A stretch of 64,000 nt of DNA, from the NCBI GenBank assembly GCA_950295325.1, contig OX485803.1, forward strand, positions 31,866,001-31,930,000. The letters run 5' to 3'. This document shows, piece after piece, positions 39,040 through 52,351 of this stretch (its first letter is position 1; each line of letters begins with the position of its first letter). The stretch comes from Polytrichum commune (lineage: Eukaryota > Streptophyta > Polytrichopsida > Polytrichales > Polytrichaceae). The notes under the pieces were generated by a model. It made no database searches. It was not told where the DNA came from and saw only the letters and a program-made list of their open reading frames with translations. The translations under genes were made by a program, and so were the position numbers.

Positions 39040-39478
39040 TTGATCTGCTCCCATCCTGAGGGTGGGAAGGGTGGCTTAGATCCAAGGCTTTGACGTGGAT
39101 CCCATGGGAACTGCAAGGTTAATTTGCCTGAGGTTCGAATAGCACTCGGATTGGTGACCTTCCTAGAACTTGATTTTATGGTGCACCTCTACTACCTATG
39201 GTCGACCCAATCATAGTGGCGCTATCTTGGAGAAGCGGACATATTAAACCTAGAGGCTTGCCCTTTGGAGGAGACATGCACATGCCAGGTTATTTGAGCC
39301 TATTCAAGGTGTTCACCTTTGAAAGGAGGCAGAATTATGCAGGGGCCATCTAATTCTTGTGGGTGATGCATGTTTTGGGAGTACATATATTAGGCTTAAA
39401 GACCAATTCAAGATGAAGCAACATCATAATCCACAACGGTGGCAACATCGGAGTCTTGATATTCCTAGGCCTTGACCA
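39040..39478 (+). mobile_element. 5S-rRNA-derived SINE-like element, copy 3
   Basis: The plus strand shows GGATCCCATGGGAACTGCAA, GGTTAATTTGCCTGAGGTTC, GAATAGCACTCGGATTGGTG and ACCTTCC, matching the 5S rRNA order with changes. The same body as copies 1 and 2 follows (TGATTTTATGGTGCACCTC; TTCACCTTTGAAAGGAGGCA). It ends with GATGAAGCAACATCATAATC and GGTGGCAACATCGGAGTCTT. It is intergenic, and the best copy for defining the element's 3' end. Confidence 0.75.
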
Positions 39479-42400
39479 ATATGTTTATGCAAATCAAATT
39501 AGTTCCGCTCAAAATCTTTGGTTCCGGAAAAGAGAGGCCCTCGAGTCCCCCTCTTCAAACCTTCATATCCCCTCTACCATCAAGTGTCAACTATTGCTTC
39601 TCAAGTTTCCGTGGAAAAGTAACACGCATTTCCATATGGACGGGAGGAAGGGGAACGGAGTCCAAATTAGTGTATTTTGTAGTGATTTCTTTTGTCAACT
39701 TCGTTGGCACTTCACATCCAAGGCTTCTAAGAATTGACGATTTGTCAATCGATAAAGAGAAGCATCAACACACTTGAAAACTTGAGGGCATTGAGAGGAC
39801 TCCATTGACGCCATAGACACACGTGTGTCTGAAATAAATTCCAAGGATTGATGTCCAAAGAATCTTTCCAAGTGTAAGGGCTCTCTAGACCCCCTCCCCT
39901 CCCCTCTACTAGAGATTGAAACTTAGAATGAAACTCTTCATGATTCACAATCACCAACCGAAATGCAGATGACATGATTCTCCATCCAATCCAACGGTCA
40001 AGATTGGGTGTGGAGTTTGGGGAAGCCAAGGTAGCTGCAGTAGAGGCCAAAGATGACGTTACAAGCAGTATGAGACGCCCCTCACCCTCCACCCTTCACC
40101 CATAGCCCTTCAACCTTCACCCTCCATCGATCGAATGGCAGGCGGGGTCCTTTGCGCAGGAGGCATTATTGAAGAAACACTGTGACACCCATTCATGAAA
40201 TCTCACTCCCGGGATGTGTTACCTTACCTTTCGTTTCATGCATGCAGGCCATGGCATGCAAAAAGAAAGAGAGCGAACGAGACTCTCCATGGAAACACGA
40301 GTTTGTACGTAGTAGACTTCACTTCATTGCAATGTGTGCATTGATCAGTAGCGCGTCAGCAAACAGGCTACGATTTTAATGCGTATGCGAGTAGCAGATC
40401 ATCATCTGTCTGTGCAAGGCTCTCATGATCCTTTGTCGTCGTCTTGTTTGCAATTTTAAATACAGTGCAACAATGCTCCTGGTGGTGTGCATGACGAATT
40501 AATCCGGTGACAAAATTCTTACAAAACCACGCCATCCCACCGTCTCGATCGCAGGGGAGTGAGCGACGACGAGCGTCCGTGTTTGATTAATCGACCTACT
40601 TTCGTGTCGAAGACAAAGGAATTGATGTTTTGTTTCACTGCCGATACCAAAACAAAAAGGGCCACTTGGACCTGAAAAGGGGGAGGGTGGCATCATAGCA
40701 TCGAGCAATTTGAGGGCGTGAAGGTCGATTTAGGGCTCTGACATGTGTAAATCCTTGTACGTGATTGGTCTAATCCATTGGATGAGCCCCAAGGTCTTTT
40801 ACATGATGGAGTCGAGGTTGCTTCCTTGGAAGTCATATTGTGATGAGGTAGAGTATATTTCAATGCACTAAAAACAAAACTGAACACGGCCCAAGGGAAG
40901 AGCATTGGGTGGGACCAAAATGGAAACCCCAAGTTGATTTGCTTCCTTGGGGCCATGTTAGGGCTTTCTCCCTTCTTGAGCCAAATCAATATTTTGTGTG
41001 ACTTTTGGCTTCATATTTTGAAGGCCTCGACCCCTCGTGTAGAGCGGACGTAAGTACCAGATACAAGTTGCTCAGCCAAAGACGTTGAAACCTTGGCCGT
41101 GCAATCCATACTCACCAACAATTATCTAGCTTTCTTTTAATTTGTGAACCTAGGATAGAAGTTGCTTAAACCAATTGTTTGGCTAGTAATGTAGCCTACC
41201 TTTGTCCAGAGTCCATTTGAATTAGTGCTATAATTGACTAGCTTTGCAACTTGGCTAAGACATCGTAGAAACAAAAAAATGAAATAGAATGCACATAAGC
41301 TATGATACTATTATGTCATGTCAAGTAGGTGTCAACTTCCATGGAGCTAACCATACACCAAGGTCTTATACTATTTTGGCTCCATGGGTGAGGACATGCT
41401 CAATTAAATGTTCAAAGCCTTAAAAGCCTTCTCCACTCCCCTACCCCCTCTGAATACAATGCTTGGTGGCATGGTCAAACCTCATAACACTAAATTAGGT
41501 AATCTGAGATTTTTTTTGGCATTTTGAGACATTTGCATTTATAAGAACATTAAAATTTTACATAAATATTAGGGAATGACATGTGAAACTCAAACATGCG
41601 AACATTTTAAGAGTGGTGATTTCCATTAATACATGCCCAAACGAAGGGCACAACTCAAATAAGAACTGAACTTAAGATGGTGTCAGTCGGACAACCCAAA
41701 TAGGAGACAATATTGGAGGAGAAAGGAGGTGTTCATATTAAGGGTAATAAATAAGACAAGGTCTAGTCAACAAAATTAAGTAGCAAACAAACGCTATAGA
41801 ACCATTATGCCTAGAATAGTGACAGGGACAACGAGGGACAAAAGATTCGTTTGGGTGGAGGACTTTCTACGACACTGGCCTCCAATGGCGATTGTGGTTG
41901 CGGCGACATCGTAGAAGAGGTTTTACAAGATTCAAGATTATGTCGTTGATGGCGTGGACTGCGTTCTCGAAGAGCTAGTGGACAAGAAAAAAACCAACAT
42001 ATAGGGAGGAGGGGGAGAGGGGGGATATGTGAAAACCAATATACATTCAAAGGACTGTTACATACAACCAAAAAATTTATCTCAAACAAACTTATTATAG
42101 TTTGCATAAATGTGCAACTCTCTTTACATGTAGTCCTTTGGATCCATGCATTTATTGCTATAAGGTTATTCTAGACAAATAGGGGGCGCGGAGAACTTGC
42201 TCCCCATGATAACCTGAAAGTATCTGACAAGGTTCATCAGAAATTGATCCTAGACCTTCTTGATTGTCTATATGGTGCACACTATGTAGTTGGAGGTGGG
42301 GTTCAAGATATTCTTAGAGGGTTGTCGTCCACCATGAGGGTGTTTTGATAATCAGGCCGCATATCGTAGGAACACCCTATCATGATGGGCTATGGGTCCA

Positions 42401-44369
42401 AAATATGGGTTTCAACACCTTAAAGTACTAGTTGATGGCGAAGTTTCTCAACTTGCTAACAACTCTCCCATTTGGGGTCATCAATGTTTTGCACGACTCA
42501 TGCCTTAGGACCATGCAAGGCGGCTCAATCCCCTTGAATGTTCTCCAATTTCATGGAGCTCTAGATGGTTAACCATCATTCAGATTGGGTACTCTAAACA
42601 AAATGGCGGAGTCCAAGCTGCACATAGACAAACTATAGATGTACGTCTAGAGCCCAACGTAGTCTATCTTCTCTAGCATAGAGAAGGGACCATGGAGGCC
42701 TTGGGACAATGCACAAATTAGACCAACCCCATTGCTGTCCAGAATCAAATATCATTGCTTAACCATAGTGATAAGGGTGGGAGAAATTGGGGCAACAGTA
42801 ATGTTGTGTTCTATACTTTGGGGAGACAAGTGAGGTGGGAAAACAATGTTATGCTCTATACCTTATGGAAACAAATGAGGGGACAACTATATTATGCTAA
42901 GTTCATTTTATAAATTATATATATATATATATTCAGACATGGCAATATATAGGAAAGCCAAAAATATTCTTTCTAAAAATTCTATATACAATTTGTTGAG
43001 AATCTGGTTTGAACAACTACTTGAAAACTTCTTCAATCACGATCTAATTAATTGATGTCACACCCTGAAGGTTAAGTCTAGTTGCACGAAGAATATTCGG
43101 TGGGCACGAGGAGGCGAGGATGAGCATGGTTAACGAACCATCGCACATTGATAAGACATAAACCAAATTTTAGGTATAAAAGTTAGCTTAGATAGATGAA
43201 AGTCCAGACAATGAATACGAAAGAATTATTGATATATTGTTTAGGGAAGACTAAATTAAAGCCAATATATGTCAAAAGATGGTTGAGAGATGGATAAAAG
43301 AATAATTTGGTTCAAAGATGATGATATGAGATTCAAAGGCTAACTCTAAGGGATCCAAGGTGACAAAATGCCAAGATAATTGAACAAGTGAAGGCAAATT
43401 AATTTCACAAGTTGTTAATTGAATCTAACCTTTAAGTTAGTAGAATTTGCCTCGATGATGTAGGATTCTACAAGACGAGTGTTTTTTGACATTACAAAAT
43501 TAATAGTGAATAATGACCTATCGAATAAACGATGACAAAACTAAGCCTTTAAAATAAAATCTCAAGCAAATGAATGATAAAGATTGCTATACCGAATCAA
43601 ACGGATAGGCACTGAGGCGCAAATCAAAGAAGAGACTTATCTCCATTACATGAGGTGATCCTATTAAAAGGAGGGCTCAACTTTGTCTTCAATTAACTCT
43701 CATTTTTGACTTCCACCTCTGGGAGATTTAGACCTTTCATTTATCAACATCATCTTATCCCCAACAAACTCTCAACCTTGAGCAAAATATTTAGTTATAT
43801 AAACTGAAGTCTAATATTATTGAGTGTTATTCTATCTAATAATTCTAGATGTAGTTGGTTTGAAGACTTGAAGTAGTAACATAGTACTATAAAAGACGGT
43901 GTTGTAATCTCTCCAACTTCAGTAAAAACTTGTTTAGTTGTGTTGATTTTTACTTATTAAAATTTGATTATCTTAATGACCATTTTATTTAGATGTAAGA
44001 TGATAACTAGTTCTATAAGGCATTTGAGTGGTGAAATATCTTAAATTAGTACAAAAATCATAGATAATTTTATAATAGTACTATTGATTAATTTGAAGTC
44101 CCTTAGTCCGTTACAAACAACGGATTTTAGAGGCTCATCACGTTTATCACAACATTTACTCCTTATAAAACTTATACTAATGAATAGGTTTTGAAGTCCT
44201 CTTTCTAATATAAATTTTCATGTAGGAATCTAAAATTTTGTATACAAATTATAGGTGTTTCTATAAGGCATCTTTATGTTTAGAACAACTGGCTTCAGAA
44301 CCTCATCATGATTTCTCATGTGCGTTGATTTTTATAAATCTTAAGTCCATAGGCAGGTCTTAAGGTCTA

Positions 44370-44745
44370 TGAAGGTATTTCCATGTATTGTGTTGTTACC
44401 CCCATGACATGTTCCCTACATAAACTTCATAATAGATGCATATCAATTTGGTGTTCACAACCTCTCTTCCCCCCCCCCTCCCATATTGATAAAATTCTCT
44501 ACTCTACATGACCTTGAGAGGTGATTTGTCATAAGCCCCTAGAACACACACCTTCACCCAAGCTTGCCACATAGATTTCATAACAAATGCATATCAACTT
44601 GATTTCCAAAACTTTATACATACATACATACATATCGACGAAATTCTCTCCTCTATAGGGCTTTGGAATCAAATCTTGGAGGGGGTTGTTGTGCCATATG
44701 CCCCTAGAACATGCACCATCACCCAATCGAGTGTTTCATCATTAG
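44370..44745 (+). repeat. Two-copy tandem duplication, unit about 170 bp
   Basis: Blocks recur: AACTTCATAATAGATGCATA, then CATATCAA, TTGATAAAATTCTC, CATAAGCCCCTAGAACACAC and CACCTTCACCC, repeated from about 44570 as TTTCATAACAAATGCATATC, CGACGAAATTCTCTC and CATATGCCCCTAGAACATGC. Divergence is moderate. Confidence 0.6.
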
Positions 44746-44819
44746 GGACTAATTAAAATCTCTCATGTGAAAGGTTATGCAAAAATAGTTACAGTACTGT
44801 CTAGTCATGAATGAGTTCC

Positions 44820-45620
44820 TATGTACAAATACTAACATTGTGACCTGCAAACTCAAATTGTGCTCGAGTCAAAAGCTCATCGATGCTGAAATTCTCTTGA
44901 TTCTAGTATGAATATTCTCTGATATGCACTGATAATCGTTAACCTTGTGAATCGCAAACTAAGTAAATGTTGTGCTTGAGTCAAGGCCAATATTATGCAT
45001 TTGGCATACCTGCGAGGTTTAGGATGAGGATTCTGACTTCTTTAATAATTTTCTATGCACTTAACGTTGTAACTCAGTCTAGCTCATTGTGAATTGCCCA
45101 ATTTGGATTGTGCTCCAAATTCGAAGCTCATTGATGCGGAGATTCACTTGACTTTTCTAGTATGAACGTATAGTTGCTAATATGCACCAATAATTTGACA
45201 TTGTTCAGTCACGCTCATTGTGAATCGCAAACTATTGTGCTCCAAAAATTCAATGCCCGTTGATGCCAAGATTCTCTTGATCAATTTAGTACGAATAATT
45301 TTGTTTGCACCGATATAGCTAACATTGTTCAGCCAAGCTCCTTGTGAATTGGAAATTATTGTGCTTGATTGAAAGCTCATTGACGAGGAATTATGTTAAT
45401 TTTAATGTGACTGATTTTCTACGCACTAACAATATTGTGTAGCCGAGCCCATTATGAATCGCAAAGTATTATGCTCGAATCAAAACAAAAGCTAGTGACT
45501 GAATGATGCCGAGATTCTGTTGAATTTAGTATGAATAATTTCTATGCACTCGACATTGTTTAGTCAAAGTGATTGTAATATCGCAAACTATTGTGTAGAG
45601 TGATCATTGATTGTTAGTTC
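44820..45620 (+). repeat. Degenerate tandem array, about 6 units of 110-150 bp
   Basis: Recurring order: TTGTGAATCGCAAACT, ATTGTGCTC, AAAGCTCATTGATGC, GAGATTCTCTTGA, TTTAGTATGAATAATTT, TATGCACT, ACATTGTTCAG. Units start roughly at 44840, 44950, 45080, 45210, 45340 and 45440. No open frame runs through. This looks like an old minisatellite or satellite island. Confidence 0.65.
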
Positions 45621-46721
45621 ATTATTGATAGCTCGCATTTTGCATTGGGAAGATACCTTGGAAGTTTGGCACATAGGCCAAGGTTAAGGAATTTGGATCT
45701 GGTTCACATGTGCCTAATTAAAATGGTGGAGCTTTGGTTCCTGCTTTTTTTGGATTGATTTTCAAAATCAAGCCTGAACTACTCTGGACTCATTGAGCTA
45801 CATCGAGTTGAAATTCAGGCTTGTAAGCCGCCAAACATGCAAGCTTCAGCTCAAAGTTGTCTGTCCCAAGGGCATGCCACACATTTCTTGAAAAAGTGAG
45901 GAATCAATTCAAGTAGAAATACAAAAACGTGTACTTCCACTGCTGACAGTCTCGCTTGGTCAACATTCAACTAGTCATTGGATGCTAGGCAATACTTTTG
46001 CATTGTTGGATCACCTGAGAATCTAACAGGAGGCGCTAAGTTGGTTGTGGGATTGAGCTTTTCAAATTTGACTTCATTGTAAAATCGTCACAATCCTCTT
46101 ACCATCGATCCATATCATATATTAATTAAGTTTCATTTTGTTTGGGCTTGCCGGTGCTCAATAAGCACAGACCACAAAATTTGATAATTGGAACCAAAGC
46201 AGGGAGGCCCAAGTACTTCCTAGGAACATCAACATTACATGATGGTGGACCGCACTTTCAAGACTTCAGAAGTACGTGCACTGTCACACAGGTGCTGTAA
46301 CGAAGTTGTTCCTCTCATTTTGAGATATTATTCTGAAGACACACTGCTCTGACCAGAACAAGTCCATACTCTCGGAAACTATGTGGCAATTTAATTTTGA
46401 TGAATGAGATGAACACCCTCTCTCAAAGTACTCCATATACAGGTACTACCCAAGTTTTTCCTCTCTAATTCATATGACAATTCTGTGAAGGGTGCATTGC
46501 TGTGACCAGATCAAGTCCATATTTACTTTGTGATGACAATATTTGATACTTAGTTTGATGAATGAGAAGTATTGTTATCAGAAAAAACTCGGAGACATTT
46601 AAAATGTAATTTGTGGGTGATGACATTAACAGAGTCTTTTCAAACCTCCAGGATGGCTTATCATTCTCTGTTATCGGCCCGAATGCAATGTGAAACTCCA
46701 TCAGGGATCATAGCTTGAGGC

Positions 46722-49700
46722 TTGAGCACAAACTATTTCAGAAGCTCCAGGTTCACAGATCGAGTGCGCAACCTGCAAGATGAAATGTGTGCTCCAGATG
46801 CAGTTGTTTTGTGTAATGACATCAAGCAAGGCATGTATTGCGACCTTGTTTGTGCACTAGCCCAATCTATATATACCTTCTTCGCTTGTACGTTCGCATT
46901 GATTATCTGCATTGTTAAACACGGTCCACTATTCAAAACCTTTGTTACAAAATTTGTTGGACTCTATGCCTTGTTTTGAGTCACTCTTGCTTGGCAACTC
47001 TCTCCACAAGAACAACAACTTCACTAGATCACTTTCCCATCACTTGTAATGCTTATGATGAAATGAAGATTTGCTATTTCATAAAGAGTTCACCAACATG
47101 CATGGGGAGGAATCCATTGACTCCATTTGTGTCTAAACTAAAACATGACTTATTAGAAGCATGTTTTCTAAAGGAAGGGTGACAACCCATCCCCTTACAT
47201 ATAAATTTTCTCACTTTTAAATTTGATGAAATTTTATTGAATTTTCATAGTACGCTTATACAACAAGAACGACTCTAAAACAATGTTTTTGTAACATATT
47301 TAGAAACTCCAAATTAAGCTTTAAAGACTTTAATTGTTGTGGGTGCCAGGGATGTGCAAATGGACATGACGCAATCCTTGGTTGTCATATTGCATCATAG
47401 GTGGTGACGTGGCCTTTGGTTGTCACATCGCGTCATATGTTTGGAGGTGGTACTCCTTAATGAGAGTGGAGTTCCTCTTGCAGAGGGTCACCCGCATGAT
47501 TGTGTTGACCAAAACCTACTTGGCAATGAGGATGTCGGTCTTGTCATCCATGAGTCCCTCGTTTATTCTGAAGTGTATCTCACTCAAAGGTTTTTGCTTC
47601 ACAGTTGGCCGCTTCAAAATGTCATGCTCAAGGGAGTTAGCTTGCGTGATCATGAGTGACGTCATATGCAAATCCAAGAGGAATTCCAAGCCAACATGAT
47701 GCCACGCAAAAGCCTATGGAAGTATGATTCATTGGCATGTGTTCCTCACACTACAAATGAGTGTAAATGTCAAAAACTACATACAAAATAGTCCATTAAA
47801 GAAGAGGCCACAAATGATTGTTGTATTCCTCGTTGGTGCGGATTATTTCCAAGGGAGAAAATGAAGGCTTTGTGGGAAGAAATGTGGCTTGGAGATTTTT
47901 GCCTTAGATCTTCACAAAAAACTTCATGTTCACCAAATCATACATGTGAATGAGACGGGATGCAAGATGATCACGCTTGAAAACATAGATATGTGTTGTG
48001 CGATATGGTACATCATTCATGGTGTGTTTAAAGCATAATTTTAAAAACAAGGAGCTTATACCAAAGAAGGTTGTTGGTCTCGTAACCATAGAAATTTGGG
48101 TTTACAAAAACCAAGGGAAATAAATGAGGAGCGGCTACACCTCTAGCGACCATCATTATGCCTCTTGTTGATGTGATGTCATATAAAACACTTACATTCC
48201 CAATAAGGGAGAAGGTTGTTGAAAAGGTTCTTCCCATGAGAATGAAATGGAAAAACCTCTTGTTGGATGTAAATGCAATTGGTGAGAAGGTTGGTCTGGA
48301 GCCAATTTCCTTGTCTAAATTGAGAGCGATTAAGAAAGCAAACCTCAATGACTACATCACAAAAAGACATGGTGACAAGTTCGCTCAGGATTTCAAATAC
48401 AAGACATTGAAATGTCTTTGGGATGTGCATATGATCGGAACCGAGCCTTATGTTGCACATCCAATGAACTATTTCAAGTATGCAAATATGCAAACGACAT
48501 ATTATAATGATTGTTACAAAACTAGAGCATTGTCCATCGTTGGGCCATTGGAGATCCTCACGGTCATCCTTAATAAAAACATTTTCACCATGTTTTGCGC
48601 ATCAAATCAAGGTTACCGATGGATTCTTTAAATTATCCATTTCAGTTACATGTAATATGGTTTTCTCCTATGTGTCATAGCCAGTATATCTTTGTTTTGT
48701 GGGGTCCCGCAATTCTATTTATTTGTTATAGTTCTTAGGAGCATAGACTAATGGATTTAGATTCCTTACTCAACAACAAATCTATGGATTGTTTATGTAG
48801 TGATGATTGCTCATGACCATGGTGATGTCAAGTTTGCCCATTATGCTCTTGATGTGTATCCGGCGCATTGGGTCATTTGCAAAGCTTTTGTGTGATCTTG
48901 AGAAACCACTTGCATACTTTTCAAGATTGTTATTTGAGAATGTTGGGTTGACACCTCAATATGAAATGGTGTTGGATAGAAAAGATGTATGATTGGATTC
49001 ATTGTTAGAACCCTCTAGTGAGCTTGTGATTGAGAACAAATTGTTTCTCACTTTGTGGATCCAAGTAGACAACTGCACCAAGGACAATAAAAACATATTT
49101 TAGTTCGTTAGTTACAAAAGGCATTTTCAAATATGTGTTTATATCATTTCTTTTGGTCGGCCACACGTATGATGATATTAAGTTATCTTTTGAACAGTGG
49201 AGCATGAAGTTGCATGAGGATTTTCCAACAATCTCACTCTTGTTGAAGTCATACATGGATTTGGACAACATTCTTCTCATCTCACATATGATTGAGGACG
49301 TGCCCGACTTGAAAAGTTGTAGCACCATATTTTTGGAGTGGAGCTTACAATTTGATTGGACACATAAAGGCTTAACAATTTCAATTTTACATGCATGATG
49401 ACAATATTCCAGCCATGTAATAAAAGTTGTTGTACATAACACAAGATTGGAGCCCACCAGAGAGTTTTCTTGTTTGGTGCATTGACAAAGAAAGTAAGAC
49501 AATGTTACCACATGTGAAATCCAATCCTAGCAAAGCAATACCCATGAAGAATGTGGAGGGTATTATAAAAATATATATCACACTTCATATAATATTGGAA
49601 ACATTTGCGGGTAGCGGATGTTGGTGGATCATTTCACCACCAATATGGAACTTGGAATGGTTATTGGGCACATGTTCGTTTTGGTTTGGTGGACCTTCAT

Positions 49701-50310
49701 CAAGATAGTCCTCTTACTTTGAGGCATGGTTTTTTTTGCCATAAAGTTGTGTGAATGTTCCAACTTCAGAGGCTAGGCTTTTGGGGAATGGGGAGGTTCT
49801 TGAGGGCTTTTAGGTTTACGACGATTATATGTTGGGCTTGCTAGTAATTGTCACCCACTGTCTTTCTATGTTGCAATGGATTATCATGATGATTATATGC
49901 GTATTTTGCATCCTGGAGATGAGACATATGCAAAACCAGTTTGGGTGGTAAGAGCTTTGTCTCAACCATATTTTGTGACTTCTAGTCCTCATTTCTTATA
50001 GATTTAGGTGGAGTGCTACCAACCAACAATACAGAATGAATATGTGATTCGTCATTACACAAGATGGGATACATATCATAATTTTTGTTGGAAAGTAGAT
50101 TATGAGCATGGTCCAAGTTTGGTAGACACAAATTCCATATTCATAGCATGGAAACCACGGAAAAATCATAGTGAGTCACTATCCATACCTCAAAAGTACA
50201 TAACATAATTTGCAAAAGACAACCTTGCTCGCCTCGCAGGTGAATCCCACCAATGAGAATTTGGTAGAAGTTAAGTTGTTTGGTTGTGAACAACCACCAA
50301 TAATATCTAA
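46722..50310 (+). pseudogene. Decayed DUF7869-like protein gene (possible transposon-derived)
   Basis: Plus-strand peptide blocks in conserved-looking order continue across frameshifts and stops. They include RVRNLQDEMCAPDAV (46.77 kb), CIPRWCGLFPREKMKALWEE (47.84 kb), HVNETGCKMITLENIDMCC (47.94 kb), an open 157-codon block at 48158-48631 with VVEKVLPMRMKWKNLL, IGSFAKLLCDLEKPLAYF (48.86 kb), QVDNCTKDNKN (49.06 kb), SFLLVGHTYDDIK followed by PTISLLLKSYMDL (49.14-49.26 kb), DWSPPESFLVW (49.44 kb) and WDTYHNFCWKVDYEH (50.06 kb). The D-N-C/DNKN and GHTxDDI pair is what I recall for DUF7869-type, transposase-like proteins. More than ten disruptions mean it cannot make a protein. No terminal repeats found. 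Family call is by recall only. Confidence 0.6.
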
Positions 50311-51689
50311 GATTTTTGTACTTGATCAAATATTAATTAGCTATTTTATATTATAGTAGACTACTAGTAAGTCTGTGTGGATTGTGGGTTCAATACAATT
50401 GGCCTAGGCTTTGGGTTACTTAGGGATCCTATTATTTTTGGATTTGGATGAATATTGGTATATGATATCCAATAAACATAATGCTTATTTTATTGTTTTG
50501 TTTGGGACAAAATTCCTATGTGGAATCAATATGCATTTATTACAATGTGGTTTTGTAGGCTAAAGGGTTAAGGTTTTATTCTATATGCTAGAAATAGCCT
50601 ACATTACTCTAAATTTTATTGATGAAATAAGTTTCAAGTGCTCTATCCAATGTGCTTATATTAGCCAACCATTGGGCTAATAATATTTTTCTTGCCGACA
50701 TACTGTAGCCTATATTTAGGGTGACTTTATGTTGTTATCATCCATATATTAATTTGAGACAATGAAAAGTTTCAAATTAGACATAAACTTTAAGCTCACG
50801 AGCTTGCAAGGCACCATTGTAGTGAGGGTGGGGTGGGAAAGGGCATCCACCATAGAGGGGAGAGATTATGGTCATAAAAATATGCTTGCCATCTTCTTGT
50901 ATGGATGTTGTCTGTAAGAGGATAAGTTAGTGCACAAATTTATGTCAATTGTTTGACTTGGAAGCTTGTGTACACAAGAGCTCATGTGTCCGAGTCATTA
51001 AAATTGACACATTTGAGGATACTTCACCCAAAAAAATAAAAATGCTAGGGTTCACATATGATAGTACCGCCTTTCAACATTGTAGTAGTAGCATCCTTTA
51101 CTATATTAAGTGTGGTGTTGTAAATAAAATGTTCCCTTAAATTGATGTGGTTTATTGATTGTCACACTTAGTATCAAACCTATTCTAAGTAGTGTGTTTT
51201 TAGTTGACCATGGACCTCCAATAACAAATCAATACACCTACCCTACCATTGCCAACCCTAACTTGAGGTGACTATACCGCCCACTCACAAACATTTACCT
51301 ATGTCCCATCGCACACCCTTCCCACCGCTCACAAGCCTTCTCTCGACTTAGTTTTCTTATGGTCAGTCTAGTCATGGAGTCCATCACCAACATGCGACCT
51401 TAGCCTTCAAATGAAAAGACTCTTCATGCATGTTGTACCCTTAAAGAGGCCGGCATATCTATCTATCTATTTGTTTGTAGTTGCGATATAAGACAAATTC
51501 ATAAACCAAAGATGTAAAATATACTACATGTCATATGTAAACATTCCATAACTAACTCAAACAACCTCGAAAACTTATGACCTCAGTTGCATTGGATTGT
51601 TAAAAAAATGTTAATTGCATGAACTCGCTCACCCACTTATCAGTCTGAAGCGTTTGCATCCCTAGAAACATGGCCAAGATAGCTACGTC
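50311..51689. other. Intergenic region, no gene recognised
   Basis: AT-rich DNA between the decayed coding region and the hAT-like MITE. Frames are under 65 codons and unrecognisable. Nothing else is seen. Confidence 0.5.
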
Positions 51690-52351
51690 CAGTGATCGGG
51701 GAGATTTTTGGGCATAATCGGTTGAGATCCTCGTGTTTGCAAGTCCAACCGGTTACATGTTGACATCCTTCGCTTTTCCTTTACTAACTTGAGGTATATT
51801 CTCTAGATTCCTCTAAAATGATCGGCAATTTTCCTGCAGTCTCGAACGTCAACCGGTTTATTCCTCAAACTCAACCGATCAACCGGTTACTTCTCAAACT
51901 CAACCGATCAACCGGTTATTCCTCAAACTCAACCAATCAACCGGTTACTTCTCAAACTCAACCGATCAACCGGTTACTTCTCAAACTCAACTGATCAACC
52001 GGTTACTTCTCAAACTCAACCGATCAACCGGTTATTCCTCAAACTCAACCGATCAACCTGTTCCTCCTCAAACTCAACCGATCAACCGGTTATTCCTCAA
52101 ACTCAACCGATCAACCGGTTACTTCTCAAACTCAACCGATCAACCGGTTACTCCTCAAACTCAACCAATCAACCGGTTATTCCTCAAACTCAACCAATCA
52201 ACCGGTTACTTCTCAAACTCAACCGATCAACTGGTTATTCCTCAAACTCAACCGATCAACCGGTTACTTCTCAAACTCAACCGATCAACCGGTTATTCCT
52301 CAAACTCAACTGGTTCATCTGTAACTAACTGCCGGTTCTCCCCGATCATTG
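51690..52351 (+). mobile_element. hAT-like MITE, copy 1, with expanded internal minisatellite
   Basis: The ends are inverted repeats: left CAGTGATCGGGGAGA, right (reversed) CAATGATCGGGGAGA, 14 of 15 identical. Eight-base flanks GCTACGTC (51682-51689) and GCTACATC (52352-52359) agree at 7 of 8, the size typical of hAT target duplications. No coding capacity. The same head (TTTTTGGGCATAATCGG, CCGGTTACATGTTGACATC) and tail occur at 58224-58449 and 60715-60928. This copy is about 430 bp longer because of the internal 29-bp array. Confidence 0.85.
51850..52312 (+). repeat. 29-bp minisatellite, about 16 units, inside the MITE
   Basis: The unit begins AACCGGTTACTTCTCAAACT and continues CAACCGATC. 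It is repeated about 16 times with few changes (mainly TTACTTC versus TTATTCC, and CCGATC versus CCAATC). The other two MITE copies have a single diverged unit at this place. Each unit contains the palindrome AACCGGTT. Confidence 0.95.

Larger units (their letters stand above)
39479..46690. other. Intergenic region, no gene recognised
   Basis: Open frames are short and unconnected. Long AT-rich tracts, a TA run near 42915-42932 and the tandem array at 44.82-45.62 kb are the only structure I can support. Text at 42.2-42.6 kb reads faintly like old coding sequence but I cannot identify a family. Confidence 0.45.

Noticed and set aside
51850-52312. Regular 29-bp repeats suggestive of a CRISPR array
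   Set aside because: There are no spacers: units are directly abutting, and the context is a plant MITE. It is a minisatellite.
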